Positions 26,390-36,100 of a DNA stretch of 64,000 bases are shown here, piece after piece; positions within the stretch are counted from its first letter, which is position 1; each line of letters opens with the position of its first letter. The position numbers and the translations under genes were made by a program. Location of the stretch: the NCBI RefSeq assembly GCF_000195635.1, contig NZ_GL882621.1:1-64000 (forward strand). The letters are read 5' to 3'. The DNA is from Bacteroides fluxus YIT 12057. GTDB lineage: Bacteria > Bacteroidota > Bacteroidia > Bacteroidales > Bacteroidaceae. The notes under the pieces are model-generated. The model was given only the letters and a program-made list of their open reading frames with translations. It did not search any database and had not been told where the DNA came from.

Positions 26390-26615
26390 ATCAAATGCTT
26401 TAAAGGTTTATATATGAAGCTAATGCGCCATCTGTTGCTTGATAATGGAAACTTTTGGCACTATAAAGATAACAATTTCTTTTTAAAAACGTTTTATCTT
26501 ATATAAGAAATGTGTTTTTGGTGGCTTGGATATAGGGGTTGTAGCGGGAAGTATAAAGAGGAATGCCGGAGATTGGATGTAAGAATCGTATAGTCTATGG
26601 GTGTATCTACTAAAA
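26390..26615. other. Intergenic region upstream of aroC
   Basis: AT-rich sequence between the aroC start and the repeat cluster. A minus-strand TATCTTTA near 26463-26470 resembles a -7 box for aroC but differs from the consensus in the last base. No gene is seen. Confidence 0.4.
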
Positions 26616-26710
26616 AATAATCGTCCGACAGCTGTTTAATTATCGTCCAACAGTTGTCTAATTATCGTCCGACAACTGTCGGACGAAAAGAAAACGATTG
26701 TCGGACGATT
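26616..26710. repeat. 22-bp tandem and palindromic repeat cluster
   Basis: Three direct copies at a 22-base period start at 26616, 26638 and 26660 (aat-a/t-atcgtcc-g/a-acag-c/t-tgt). The third runs into its own inverted form to make the near-palindrome cgtccgacaactgtcggacg (26666-26685). A further inverted half (gattgtcggacgatt) lies at 26696-26710. There is no coding potential, and the spacing excludes CRISPR spacers. It lies between the divergent aroC and lipoprotein genes. Confidence 0.85.
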
Positions 26711-26976
26711 AAATATTGGCAAACGCGGCATCAGTCCAAGGTAGTTTGTATAGTATAGATATCCTGGAGAATGAATTAGATAAGACGGAGAGGGGGCGTA
26801 TGGTGGATATCTCTTCATTAAGGCAACTGTTTGATGTGAAAAAAAGAACATCCTTTTTTTAGAAAAGACCTTGCACAGCAATTTTAAAAGGTGTTATTTT
26901 GCACCCTTGATATAAAAAGGGAAATTGATTGCTCTTTAAAGGGCTTTTTATTAACTAAACAAGTACTCATAAAAGT

Positions 26977-28182
26977 ATGAAAAAGAATTTATTTTATTTG
27001 TTTGCATTGATTTGTTCAATGGGATTGTTCACGGCTTGTAGTGACGATGACGATGACAAGTCATGTCCTGTTCCTCAAACGGAATTTACTGCTGCCAATG
27101 GATTGAAGTTGAATTATAATGGTGAGCAGATGTTAGGCAAGAAGGTAACATTTACCCCGGATGCTTCTGATCCTACCAAGGCTACTTTGATATTATCCGG
27201 CAATTTGGATTTGTCGGGCGCGCTTACGTCCAAAGCCGACAATCAGTCTATTGGGGCGGGTGTTTTGCCGGGAAGTCCGGTTGTTACTTTGCCTGTCACT
27301 CTGAAGATTCAAAATGGTGAATGTTCTTTTGACGGTACAAGCGAGACAACCTATTGCACTTTCTCTTACGCCGGGAAGGTATCTACTACTGAAATGCAGC
27401 TTGATTTGACAAATGTCACTTTGAAGAACAGTGCTTTGGCAGGTACCACTTGGGTGCCTAATCCTTTCGACCCTTATGAAGATGATCAGACCCCGATCCA
27501 TCTGGTTTGGGATGCGGAGAAGAAGGCTACAATAGAAATATTCCCCGGTTACGAATCGGAAATGCCTATTTCATTCATAATCAACATGGCTATGCACATG
27601 GATTTGATTGACATGGGAGAGGGAGAGAAGACAACCGTGCCTGCAATGTTGTGTAATGTGCTGAAAAGTATCACGTTGGGTGCCGACGGTAATATCTCGG
27701 CTTCTTATGTTGATGCCGCACAAGGGGGCACTGAGGCGGTAAATACTCCTGCCAATGTTGCGCAGTATGTTTTGCTTGACGACTCTCACATGAAAGTATA
27801 TCTCAATCTGGATGCCATTTTGGCAAGTGTTGCCAAGGCAGCTTCTATAAATACAAAGGGGGTTGACATGGGTACCGTGTTGGCGCAGGCAATGGAAGTG
27901 CTGCTTCCCTTGGTAACGGACGGAGTTCCTTTGACCTATGTAAAGAGCGAGGGTAAACTGACTGCATATTTGGATACTGAATTGCTTCTGCCTATCTTGA
28001 AAGGTATCGTAGCTCCTATGTTTGCTGATGAAGAATTCGTTGCTGGTCTTATTGAGATGATGAAGGCCGATCCGGACTTCGGAAGCATGGCCGGCATGGC
28101 TGAAGGCTTGTTGAAGTCTTTGTCTGAAATTATCAATACAACTTCTCGCGTGGAGATTGGCTTGAAATTGAATGCTCAGTAA
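26977..28182 (+). CDS. Lipoprotein of unknown function (DUF4925-like)
   Basis: A 401-residue protein with a lipoprotein signal (MKKNLFYLFALICSMGLFTAC, Cys21) followed by an acidic SDDDDD stretch typical of Bacteroides surface-exported lipoproteins. The N-terminal third is beta-rich (LKLNYNGEQMLGKKVTFTPD, ATLILSGNLDLSG); the C-terminal third is helical (LLLPILKGIVAPMFADEEF). I believe it belongs to the DUF4925 group but cannot confirm this by eye. It is a single-gene unit ended by a strong terminator. No function can be given. Confidence 0.8.
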   Translation: MKKNLFYLFALICSMGLFTACSDDDDDKSCPVPQTEFTAANGLKLNYNGEQMLGKKVTFTPDASDPTKATLILSGNLDLSGALTSKADNQSIGAGVLPGSPVVTLPVTLKIQNGECSFDGTSETTYCTFSYAGKVSTTEMQLDLTNVTLKNSALAGTTWVPNPFDPYEDDQTPIHLVWDAEKKATIEIFPGYESEMPISFIINMAMHMDLIDMGEGEKTTVPAMLCNVLKSITLGADGNISASYVDAAQGGTEAVNTPANVAQYVLLDDSHMKVYLNLDAILASVAKAASINTKGVDMGTVLAQAMEVLLPLVTDGVPLTYVKSEGKLTAYLDTELLLPILKGIVAPMFADEEFVAGLIEMMKADPDFGSMAGMAEGLLKSLSEIINTTSRVEIGLKLNAQ

Positions 28183-28228
28183 CAACTTTCAGCAAGAAGC
28201 GGAATTCTGATTATATATGTATGACAGT

Positions 28229-28262
28229 CCTCCCTGTAACCTAATATTAGGTTACAGGGAGG
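28229..28262 (+). terminator. Strong Rho-independent terminator
   Basis: The 34 bases form a perfect palindromic hairpin (stem around taatatta) followed by ctttttg. It lies 47 bases past the lipoprotein stop. It is the cleanest terminator in the window. Confidence 0.9.
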
Positions 28263-28288
28263 CTTTTTGTTTTTAAAGCAGCAACTGC

Positions 28289-28319
28289 TTTGCTTGGTTA
28301 AAGATTTTGGCTACTTTTG
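28289..28319 (+). promoter_or_regulatory. Promoter of the cysteine desulfidase-like gene
   Basis: A -33 TTTG (28289-28292), a 19-base spacer and TACTTTTG (28312-28319) match the Bacteroides sigma-70-type promoter. It predicts an untranslated leader of roughly 85 bases. Confidence 0.65.
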
Positions 28320-28411
28320 CATATGAGTTATTTGACAATGGAATGATGCAAAACACCGGATTTGGCATCGTCTCTAACTTGTTTTAAGATATGAATGTAA
28401 CTAAGTAATAT

Positions 28412-29698
28412 ATGATGGGTGAAATAGAAAGACAGCAGATCATCTCTTTGGTCAAATGTGAAGTAATTCCTGCTATTGGGTGTACCGAGCCTATTGCAGT
28501 GGCATTGTGTGTGGCAAAAGCCGCGGAAATATTAGGTAAGCGTCCGGAAAAGATAACGGTTCTTTTGAGCGCCAATATTCTGAAGAATGCGATGGGAGTG
28601 GGAATTCCGGGTACAGGTATGATTGGATTGCCTATCGCCGTGGCGCTGGGCGCTTTAATCGGTAAGTCGGAATATCAATTGGAAGTACTGAAAGATAGTA
28701 CGCCTGAAGCTGTGGAAGAAGGCAAACGCTTCATTGATGAAAAGCGGATTCAAATATCATTGAAAGATGGCATAGAGGAAAAGCTTTATATAGAAGTATG
28801 CTGTGAGGCCGGGGAAGATAAAGCGACCGCCATTATTGCCGGCGGACATACTTGCTTTATATACGTGGCGCGTAACAATGAAGTGCTGCTCAACAAGCAA
28901 ACTGAATCTTGCCACCAAACGGAAGAGCATACATTGGAATTGACCTTGCGCAAAGTCTATGATTTTGCTTTGACTGCTCCATTGGACGAAATCCGGTTCA
29001 TTCTGGAAACCGCCCGTTTGAACAAAGCTGCCGCCGAACGTTCTTTTGAAGGGGATTATGGTCATGGCCTGGGTAAGATTCTGCGAGGTACTTATGAACA
29101 TAAGATATTGGGAGACAGTATATTCTCTCATATCCTTTCTTATACTTCCGGTGCTTGTGATGCCCGTATGGCAGGTGCCATGATTCCCGTAATGAGTAAT
29201 TCGGGCAGTGGCAATCAAGGTATATCGGCTACTTTGCCTGTATTGGTCTATGCCGAGGAAAATGGAAAGTCGGAGGAAGAGCTTATCCGTGCATTGATGC
29301 TGAGCCATCTGACCGTTATATACATCAAGCAGAGCCTGGGACGTCTTTCGGCCTTATGTGGCTGTGTGGTTGCTGCTACCGGATCCAGCTGCGGGATTAC
29401 TTGGCTGATGGGAGGTACCTACGAGCAAGTGGCATACGCAGTGCAGAATATGATAGCCAATCTTACAGGCATGATTTGTGACGGTGCCAAGCCCAGTTGT
29501 GCATTGAAAGTGACGACCGGCGTTTCTACTGCGGTCCTTTCTGCCATCATGGCAATGGAAAACCGTTATGTTACTTCTGTAGAAGGGATTATCGATGAGG
29601 ATGTTGACCAAAGTATCCGCAACCTGACGAAGATAGGCTCTAAAGGAATGAATGAGACGGATAAACTGGTGCTTGAAATAATGACGAGCAAGAGCTGA
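28412..29698 (+). CDS. L-cysteine desulfidase / serine dehydratase alpha-like iron-sulfur enzyme (UPF0597 family)
   Basis: A 428-residue cytosolic protein of the UPF0597/CyuA group, related to the alpha chain of iron-sulfur L-serine dehydratases. Visible signatures: PAIGCTEPIAVALC near 20-33, GVGIPGTGMIGLPIAVALGA, MSNSGSGNQGISATLPVLVY, ALCGCVVAATGSSCGITWLM and GMICDGAKPSCALKVTTG. The conserved cysteines in these are the expected [4Fe-4S] ligands. The family is reported to break down L-cysteine to pyruvate, ammonia and sulfide; specificity for cysteine over serine is not provable here. It is a single gene with its own promoter and terminator. Met1 and Met2 are both possible starts. Confidence 0.85.
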   Translation: MMGEIERQQIISLVKCEVIPAIGCTEPIAVALCVAKAAEILGKRPEKITVLLSANILKNAMGVGIPGTGMIGLPIAVALGALIGKSEYQLEVLKDSTPEAVEEGKRFIDEKRIQISLKDGIEEKLYIEVCCEAGEDKATAIIAGGHTCFIYVARNNEVLLNKQTESCHQTEEHTLELTLRKVYDFALTAPLDEIRFILETARLNKAAAERSFEGDYGHGLGKILRGTYEHKILGDSIFSHILSYTSGACDARMAGAMIPVMSNSGSGNQGISATLPVLVYAEENGKSEEELIRALMLSHLTVIYIKQSLGRLSALCGCVVAATGSSCGITWLMGGTYEQVAYAVQNMIANLTGMICDGAKPSCALKVTTGVSTAVLSAIMAMENRYVTSVEGIIDEDVDQSIRNLTKIGSKGMNETDKLVLEIMTSKS

Positions 29699-29710
29699 GT
29701 GAAGAACGGG

Positions 29711-29771
29711 AAATGAAGAATGAAGTAGCACTATGCAAACAGGCCGCAAGGCAACTCTTCATTCTTCATTT
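29711..29771. terminator. Bidirectional terminator between convergent genes
   Basis: A perfect 15-bp stem (29711-29725 with 29757-29771) with a 31-base loop, followed on the plus strand by tttaattcttt. It lies between the stops of the desulfidase-like gene and slyD. The A/G-rich left arm (aaatgaagaatgaag) gives little GC content, so it may act in both directions but not strongly. Confidence 0.65.
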
Positions 29772-29779
29772 TTAATTCT

Positions 29780-30358
29780 TTAGTGGCATCCTCCACATCC
29801 GCATCCGTCACCGCAATCTCCGTCGCCGCAATCTCCGCCGCAACTGTCGCATCCGCAACTGCCGCCACTCATCATACGGGCCACTTCGGCAAGTTCCTCA
29901 TTGGTTGCCGGACGTGATACCATTACTTCACCTGTGAAATTAAGGTCGCATCCGGCCAACGGGTGATTCATGTCCATGACAACAACATCTTCCTTCACTT
30001 CTACCACACTGCCGTTGATGCGCTGGCCTTCTGCGGTCATCAAGGGGATGATGGCACCTTCTACAACACGTTCGCTGTCGAATTTTCCCTCGATGATAAA
30101 TACTTCTTTAGGAAGATCGATGACATGGTCGTTATCATATTCACCGTATGCTCCGGAAGCAGGAATCGTAAAGTCGAACTTGTCACCGGCTTTCAAATCC
30201 TTGATCTGTCCTTCAAAAGTTTCTAGAGTCATACCCAATCCGGAGATAAACTGGAACGGGTGTTCGGCATTGGCTTCTTCTACAAAATCTTTTTCTCCGT
30301 CTTCTATTGTGTACAGCTTATACGCTACGGTGATGTACTTGTTTTCTACTGTTTCCAT
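29780..30358 (-). CDS. slyD: SlyD-like FKBP peptidyl-prolyl isomerase with metal-binding tail
   Basis: A 192-residue cytosolic protein. The FKBP domain is split by an insert-in-flap region as in SlyD (HPFQFISGLGMTLETFEGQI, KFDFTIPASGAYGEY, then the IF domain, then VVVMDMNHPLAGCDLNFTGE). The last 28 residues are a Cys/Gly/Asp tail with eight cysteines and a terminal His (SCGCDSCGGDCGDGDCGDGC and on), built from short DNA repeats. Family role: prolyl isomerase and chaperone that stores nickel or other metals and can help hydrogenase maturation. It has its own likely promoter and converges on the desulfidase-like gene. Confidence 0.93.
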   Translation of the reverse strand: METVENKYITVAYKLYTIEDGEKDFVEEANAEHPFQFISGLGMTLETFEGQIKDLKAGDKFDFTIPASGAYGEYDNDHVIDLPKEVFIIEGKFDSERVVEGAIIPLMTAEGQRINGSVVEVKEDVVVMDMNHPLAGCDLNFTGEVMVSRPATNEELAEVARMMSGGSCGCDSCGGDCGDGDCGDGCGCGGCH

Positions 30359-30389
30359 TAAATCTTTGTTAATTAATAAATATAGGGTA

Positions 30390-30397
30390 CAAAGATA
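30390..30397 (-). promoter_or_regulatory. Likely -7 box for slyD
   Basis: Minus-strand TATCTTTG matches TAnnTTTG, 32 bases before the slyD ATG. No good -33 box is visible. Confidence 0.45.
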
Positions 30398-30445
30398 CGA
30401 TTTTTTTTGGGTAACTGTTGCACAGCTCTTTATCTTTAGTGTCTT

Positions 30446-32617
30446 TCAATATTTTTTAAACCGGATGTCGTATGCTTTGGTGGCTCCGGCATAAATGCCG
30501 CTATCCTTAAAGCTGCATAAGATGGTTTGGGGGGCCTTGGACCGGCCGGGCAGTGTGAGGCTGACCTGTATGTCGGCCTCCGTTTGTCCCGGGTCTGCGA
30601 TGTGCAGAGCGGCCGTGTGAGGGCCGTTTTCCTTAATCATGAGCACACAGGCCTTATCTACCGCCACCTGGATGTCCCGGTGCTTGAATTCTCCGGCATT
30701 GTAGAACACCATTCCCCAGATTCCTAGATCTTTATTCCTGACAACCTGCACGTCTGCCGTATTTGCTGCAATCTCTATATTTCCCTTTTTTCTGTATTTG
30801 TTAATTGCTTTGGGAGTGTCTTTTCCGGGAACAACGAGGTAGGCGTAGGTGGCGTCCGACGGTTGTGTCCCGTGGTTGATGCCGAGGGTAAAGACCTCTT
30901 TCTGTTGCATTTCTTTGGTGGCAGTCCGGTTGATGTCGTACCAGTTTCCACTTTGCGTCTGTTTGGAGACAAATACATCTGCCTTTTCAGGGAACAGGTA
31001 GGCGACTCCATCGTGTAGTATCCACTCGGGGGAATTGTAGCTGAGAGAACCTTCTTCCAAAATGGACCTTTTCCCTTTCGAACAGACAATCGCTTTCTTT
31101 TCCCGCGCCGACAGGCATTGGTTGATGCTGGTATTTATTTCTTTGTCTGATGCGGAATGTATATCTGCACCCAGGCAAACCACTTCTTCGTCGAAAAAGA
31201 ACCATGCTTTTCGGGCACCGGTATGGATACTGTCGTAAGTATCTATATAGGAATAGGCAGAGACGCCATAGAGGCTGTCCGATACCCCGCCTGCAAAAGT
31301 GGATGTGCCGGGTGTCTGCCAGTCGCTGGCCGCTTTAGGGATTTCCTGCAATTGGGGGGCGGTTACTCCGGGAATACGTGCCCAGTTCCATACGGGAAAG
31401 ATGCCGGCATATTCATTGCCTGCCGTTACGATATTGGTACATCCGTCGGACATGAAGTAGGTTTTCAGGTTTTCACCGTTTCCATACTCACAACGGGCTG
31501 TCCGTGTAGATACCATACGGACGTCGAATGTGTAGCCCGGACGTATATGCAAGGTATAGTCTCCGCGGAAGTAATGGGTATGTCCTGACTTTAGTTTGTA
31601 TTCGGCAGGCTGCTTGCCTTCCAGGCGGGCTATGATGGCTTTGAATTCATCGGCATGTGCGCCATCCAGTTCGACCATACGTCTGGCGAACAGTGCAGTG
31701 TGGGATTTATCTGTAACTTTGGGACGGCTTACGCCTCTTCCCAAAACATCGAACAGCATGTATTGCCCACGTATGGTGGGATAATATGTTTCGCGCATGA
31801 ACTTGCTCAGCAGTGCGAGTTTCTCCTGTGGTATGGCATAGCGTGTCCCCCTTGTGTACATGGCAACTTGCGTAATGCCTTTTAGGATTTCATCGCCATA
31901 CCCTCCGATGTATAGCTGCTGTCCGTGCTGAAAATAACTATTGTCGTGCTGAAAGCCTTCCTTGGTGGTATAGACAATCGGATTATATACATTTTCAAGA
32001 GCAGTTTCCAAATCTGTCTCGTTTTGTGAAAGGCAGGCGCGGTATATCCAGTGGAGGGCAATGTCTGTGCGATTGGCACCCGTCCATTTGGCCGGGTCTC
32101 CGCCATCCTTTTTGATACGTTCCAGAGTTTTGCTTTCCAGTTCTGCGGGAATCCGCTTGTTGCCCGTACGCAATTGTATCAGCATGACGCCCAAACGTTG
32201 CGGTTCGGCAATTTGATTGTACCACCAATTATGGCACCATGGATTCCGCTCGTACCAGTATTCGAGTCCCTTTACTATCCGGGTGAATAGTTTTTCATCT
32301 TTATAGTATTTATTTTCGGGCGTGGTATAAGCGAATGCAAAGTCATAGAGACGGTCCACATGTGTAAGCGGTGGCCAGTTGGTACGCTGTATGCTGGCAT
32401 AGTCCACGTCGGTAAAGGAACCGTCAGCCTCGTTGTAGGTTGCTAATGCTTCTTCAATCTCTTCTGCCGGAGGGTTGATGGCGAAGTCCTGTCTTATTTT
32501 CTCCATGAGCAACTGGAAATCGTTGTTTTGGACTTGAGAAGTAGCATGCAGATTTATATGTGTGGAGGTGCACATGATAAATGTAAAAAAAATGATAGTT
32601 AGAATGTGTTTTTTCAT
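30446..32617 (-). CDS. Polysaccharide lyase family 8 (hyaluronate/chondroitin/xanthan lyase type)
   Basis: A 723-residue exported enzyme with an N-terminal signal peptide (MKKHILTIIFFTFIMCTST). The alpha-toroid carries the PL8 catalytic set: N182 in WTGANRTDIAL, H231 and Y240 in NSYFQHGQQLYIGGYGDE (nine residues apart as in the family), the aromatic cleft NWWYNQIAEPQ, and the Arg-containing FDVLGRGVSR. The beta-sandwich domains follow (ARKAWFFFDEEVVCLGADIH). Family role: beta-elimination next to a uronic acid in hyaluronan, chondroitin or xanthan. It is divergent from the SusC of PUL 2 and likely co-regulated. Base composition is more GC-rich than the SusC-GH105 block across the promoter region. 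Substrate within PL8 is not decidable. Confidence 0.93.
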   Translation of the reverse strand: MKKHILTIIFFTFIMCTSTHINLHATSQVQNNDFQLLMEKIRQDFAINPPAEEIEEALATYNEADGSFTDVDYASIQRTNWPPLTHVDRLYDFAFAYTTPENKYYKDEKLFTRIVKGLEYWYERNPWCHNWWYNQIAEPQRLGVMLIQLRTGNKRIPAELESKTLERIKKDGGDPAKWTGANRTDIALHWIYRACLSQNETDLETALENVYNPIVYTTKEGFQHDNSYFQHGQQLYIGGYGDEILKGITQVAMYTRGTRYAIPQEKLALLSKFMRETYYPTIRGQYMLFDVLGRGVSRPKVTDKSHTALFARRMVELDGAHADEFKAIIARLEGKQPAEYKLKSGHTHYFRGDYTLHIRPGYTFDVRMVSTRTARCEYGNGENLKTYFMSDGCTNIVTAGNEYAGIFPVWNWARIPGVTAPQLQEIPKAASDWQTPGTSTFAGGVSDSLYGVSAYSYIDTYDSIHTGARKAWFFFDEEVVCLGADIHSASDKEINTSINQCLSAREKKAIVCSKGKRSILEEGSLSYNSPEWILHDGVAYLFPEKADVFVSKQTQSGNWYDINRTATKEMQQKEVFTLGINHGTQPSDATYAYLVVPGKDTPKAINKYRKKGNIEIAANTADVQVVRNKDLGIWGMVFYNAGEFKHRDIQVAVDKACVLMIKENGPHTAALHIADPGQTEADIQVSLTLPGRSKAPQTILCSFKDSGIYAGATKAYDIRFKKY

Positions 32618-33142
32618 TAGGGAGTTTGATTTGAAATTTTATATTGGAATGATATCAATTACTTTTCTTCATTATTAAAAAAGTGTGCTGTTAATGTTTG
32701 CGAAGGTATTTATTTTTATTTAAACTATAGCAAAAATAGATTGTTATTTTATATGTTATACTTCTGTTTGGAAGATTAATGCTATGTATTGGTATACAGT
32801 GTGTTATCTATTTGCTTTGAATTTGAGTAAAAGAAAAGTCTAAAACAGTAAAATCATATATTTTAATACTCATAGTTTTGTGGCATTAATTTTAATGTAG
32901 GAATATTAAAGAAGATAAAGCTTTGATATGCAGGATATTTTCCTGTTATCTATGTTGTGAAAATAATCAATTAATCTAATTTATTATGAAAAAGAAAAAT
33001 TTTATGATGGAATTTGAGAATATTTGTTTTCAGAGACTTTGTCCTTGAAAAATGTTACAAACTATTTGAGTATAATCAGATATTTATTTATACTTCTTTT
33101 TTATTGAAACACACAATTATTCTAAATTTAAATCTAAAAAAA
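32618..33142. other. Divergent regulatory region between PL8 and SusC genes
   Basis: About 525 very AT-rich bases. Toward SusC there is TAGTTTTG at 32873-32880 and, just upstream, ttgagtaaaaga (32823-32834) with taaaaca (32841-32847). The same two short words occur in the element shared by the first GH105 and GH29 genes. Toward PL8, minus-strand TACCTTCG (32701-32708) with a TTTG 22 bases upstream resembles a promoter. The long 5' region is consistent with an HTCS-controlled divergent promoter. No gene is visible. Confidence 0.4.
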
Positions 33143-36100
33143 ATGAATTTTAAGAATTATGTAACGCTTTTATTGTTACTGATCTTTTGTCTGCCTCTGT
33201 CTGCACAGGTAGGGGGAAACACGTCTGGTGCGACGATTACGATTAAGGGTCAGGTAGTTGATAATTTGGGTGAACCGATTATCGGAGCTAATGTGCTTGA
33301 AGAAGGTACAACCAATGGTGTGATAACGGATATAGATGGTCGTTATACACTGGTTGTAGGTACAAAATCCAATATTCAGATTTCTTATATTGGATATGCC
33401 TCACAGACATTGAAGGCAAATGCTATTCCTTCCGTTGTAACGATGAAGGAAGATTCGGAACTTCTACAGGAAGTCGTGGTAGTTGGTTATGGTACAATGA
33501 AAAAACAGGATCTGACAGGGGCGGTGGCTTCTCTCAAAGGTGATGCTATTGAAAAGGAGCAGCGTCAGTCTATTCAGGACTTGTTACGTACAGGAGTTGC
33601 AGGACTTTCTGTAGGTATGGAGACTGACGCCAAAGGTAATACCTCTATGTTGATTCGTGGTAAAGGAACGATTGCCGCAAGCACTGATCCTTTAATTGTA
33701 TTGGACGGTGTAATCTACAGTGGACAGATGACCGATATCAATCCCAACGACATAGAGCGGGTGGATGTACTGAAGGATGCCAGTTCTACCGCTGTATATG
33801 GTGCTCAAGCAGCCAATGGGGTTGTGTTGATTACTACAAAGAAAGGTACGAGCAGCAAGAAGCCTACTATTAGCTTTAATGGAAGCTGGGGTATTCAAAT
33901 GGTGAATTCATTGCCTGAAGTATATGAGGGACAGGATTTTGTGAATTTCCGCCAAGCTGTAATGAAAAGTGCTGAGTACGAAAAAGCAGCTACAGGTTAT
34001 TTTGATAATCCGGCGAATCTAAGTGGTTCTGAACTGGACGAATGGTTGGGAACTGATACAGGTAATCCTACGGAAGTATGGTTGAACCGTCTGCGTATGA
34101 CTAATACCGAAGTTGATAACTATATGGCTGGCAGAACTGTTGATTGGAAAGATTTGACTCTTCGTACGGCTCTTCGCCAAGACTATACTGTGAGCATTGC
34201 TGGCAAAAAAGACGAGATGTCTTATTATTCTTCTATCAATTATCTGAAGAATGAAAGTAATAATAGAGGAAGTGACTATAGTGCTATACGTGCCCGTGTA
34301 AATTTGGAAAACAAAGTACAGGAGTTTTTGACTTATGGTGTGAACGCTCAGTTTACGAACCGTGATGAAAGTAGTCTCAATACTACAGATAATGCTGTTT
34401 ATTCAAGTTGGTCTTCTGTATTGTCTCCCTATGGAAGTGTATATAATGAAGATGGCTCTCTAAAGCTTTATCCGAATGATAATAATAATGCTACCAATCC
34501 TCTTTTGAACCAAGTGTATTATAATAAGAAATATGATATCAACAATCTGAATACATCTATTTATCTGAAGGTTGATTTGCCATTTGGGTTTTCGGTACAG
34601 ACTACCTATTCTCCTCGTTTTGAATGGGTAAATTATATGTTCCATCGTTCGGCTGATCATCCGTCAGCAGGAGATGAAGGGGGATATGTTCACCGTTATG
34701 CCCAGAAGGATTTTTATTGGCAATGGGATAATATGTTGAAGTGGAATAAAACTTTTGGTAAACATACTTTTGACTTTACAGGCTTGGTAAATTGGGAAAA
34801 ATTCCAACGTTGGAAAACTACTGCTAAAAATCAGGCTTTCCAGCCAAGTGACAATCTGGGCTTTGGAGGAATTGGCTATGGAACTTCTCCTTCAGTAGAT
34901 GCCGGTGATATTTATCGTACCGGGGATGCCTTGATGGGACGTCTGCATTATTCTTACAATAATCGTTATCTGCTGACAGCTACAGTGCGTCGTGATGGAT
35001 ATTCGGCTTTTGGTCAAGCCAATCCACATGCAGTATTTCCTTCTATAGCATTGGGATGGGTATTTACGGAAGAGTCGTTTTGGAAGAACTTAAATGCTGA
35101 TTGGTTTGAATATGCTAAACTGCGTTTCACTTATGGTGAAAATGGTAACCGTTCTGTTGGGGAGTATGCGGCATTGATGCAACTTGAGCCCCGAAAATAT
35201 ATGTATGTGGATCCTGCCACAGGACAATTGGTGAATATCAATACTTTCTATTGCTATAATATGGCAAATCCTAATTTGAAGTGGGAAACCACGACCTCCT
35301 ACAATCTCGGTTTAGACTTTACTTTCTTGGGAGGACGCTTGACCGGTAGTATTGATGCTTATCACAAGAGCACTACGGATTTGCTGAATAATCGTCAGTT
35401 GCCTAGCTTAATTGGATATAGCAGTGTTAAAGCTAATATCGGTGAAATTTGGAATCGTGGTTTTGAACTTTCTTTGAGTTCTACTAACATAAACAATGAT
35501 ATCTTGACTTGGCGTACTACATTTAATCTTGCTTATAACAAGAACACCATTAAGCATTTATATGGTATTATGGAGGATATTAAAGATGAAACAGGCAAGG
35601 TAATCGGACAGAAAGAAGCAGATGATATTACTAACGGATACTTTATAGGTCATGCTTTGGATGAAGTATGGGGATATAAGTTTATTGGCGTATGGCAGGA
35701 TAATGAGACGGAAGAGGCTGCTAAATACGGACAAAGACCAGGTGACCCGAAGATTTTGGATAAAGACAAGAACTATAAATACGGAAATGAAGATAAAGAG
35801 TTCTTAGGCAATACGACTCCGAAAGTGCGTTGGAACATGCGTAATGAATTCACTCTTTTTAAAAACTTTGATATCTCTTTCAGTATGTACTCTTATCTTG
35901 GTCATATAAAGACGATGGGACGTTTCACCAATAATAATGCTTTGTTGAATACGGTAAACCAAATTAAACGTGAATATTGGACTCCGGAAAATCCGATTAA
36001 CGACTATCCTCGTCTGAGTGCGAAGAGTCCAAGCGGTATCAGTTATTCTATATACAAGAAAGCATCTTTTATGCGTATAGACAATCTTTCTTTAGGATAT

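Noticed and set aside
33014-33142. Longer start for SusC of PUL 2
   Set aside because: The 43 extra residues are not a signal peptide and would hide the real one starting at 33143.
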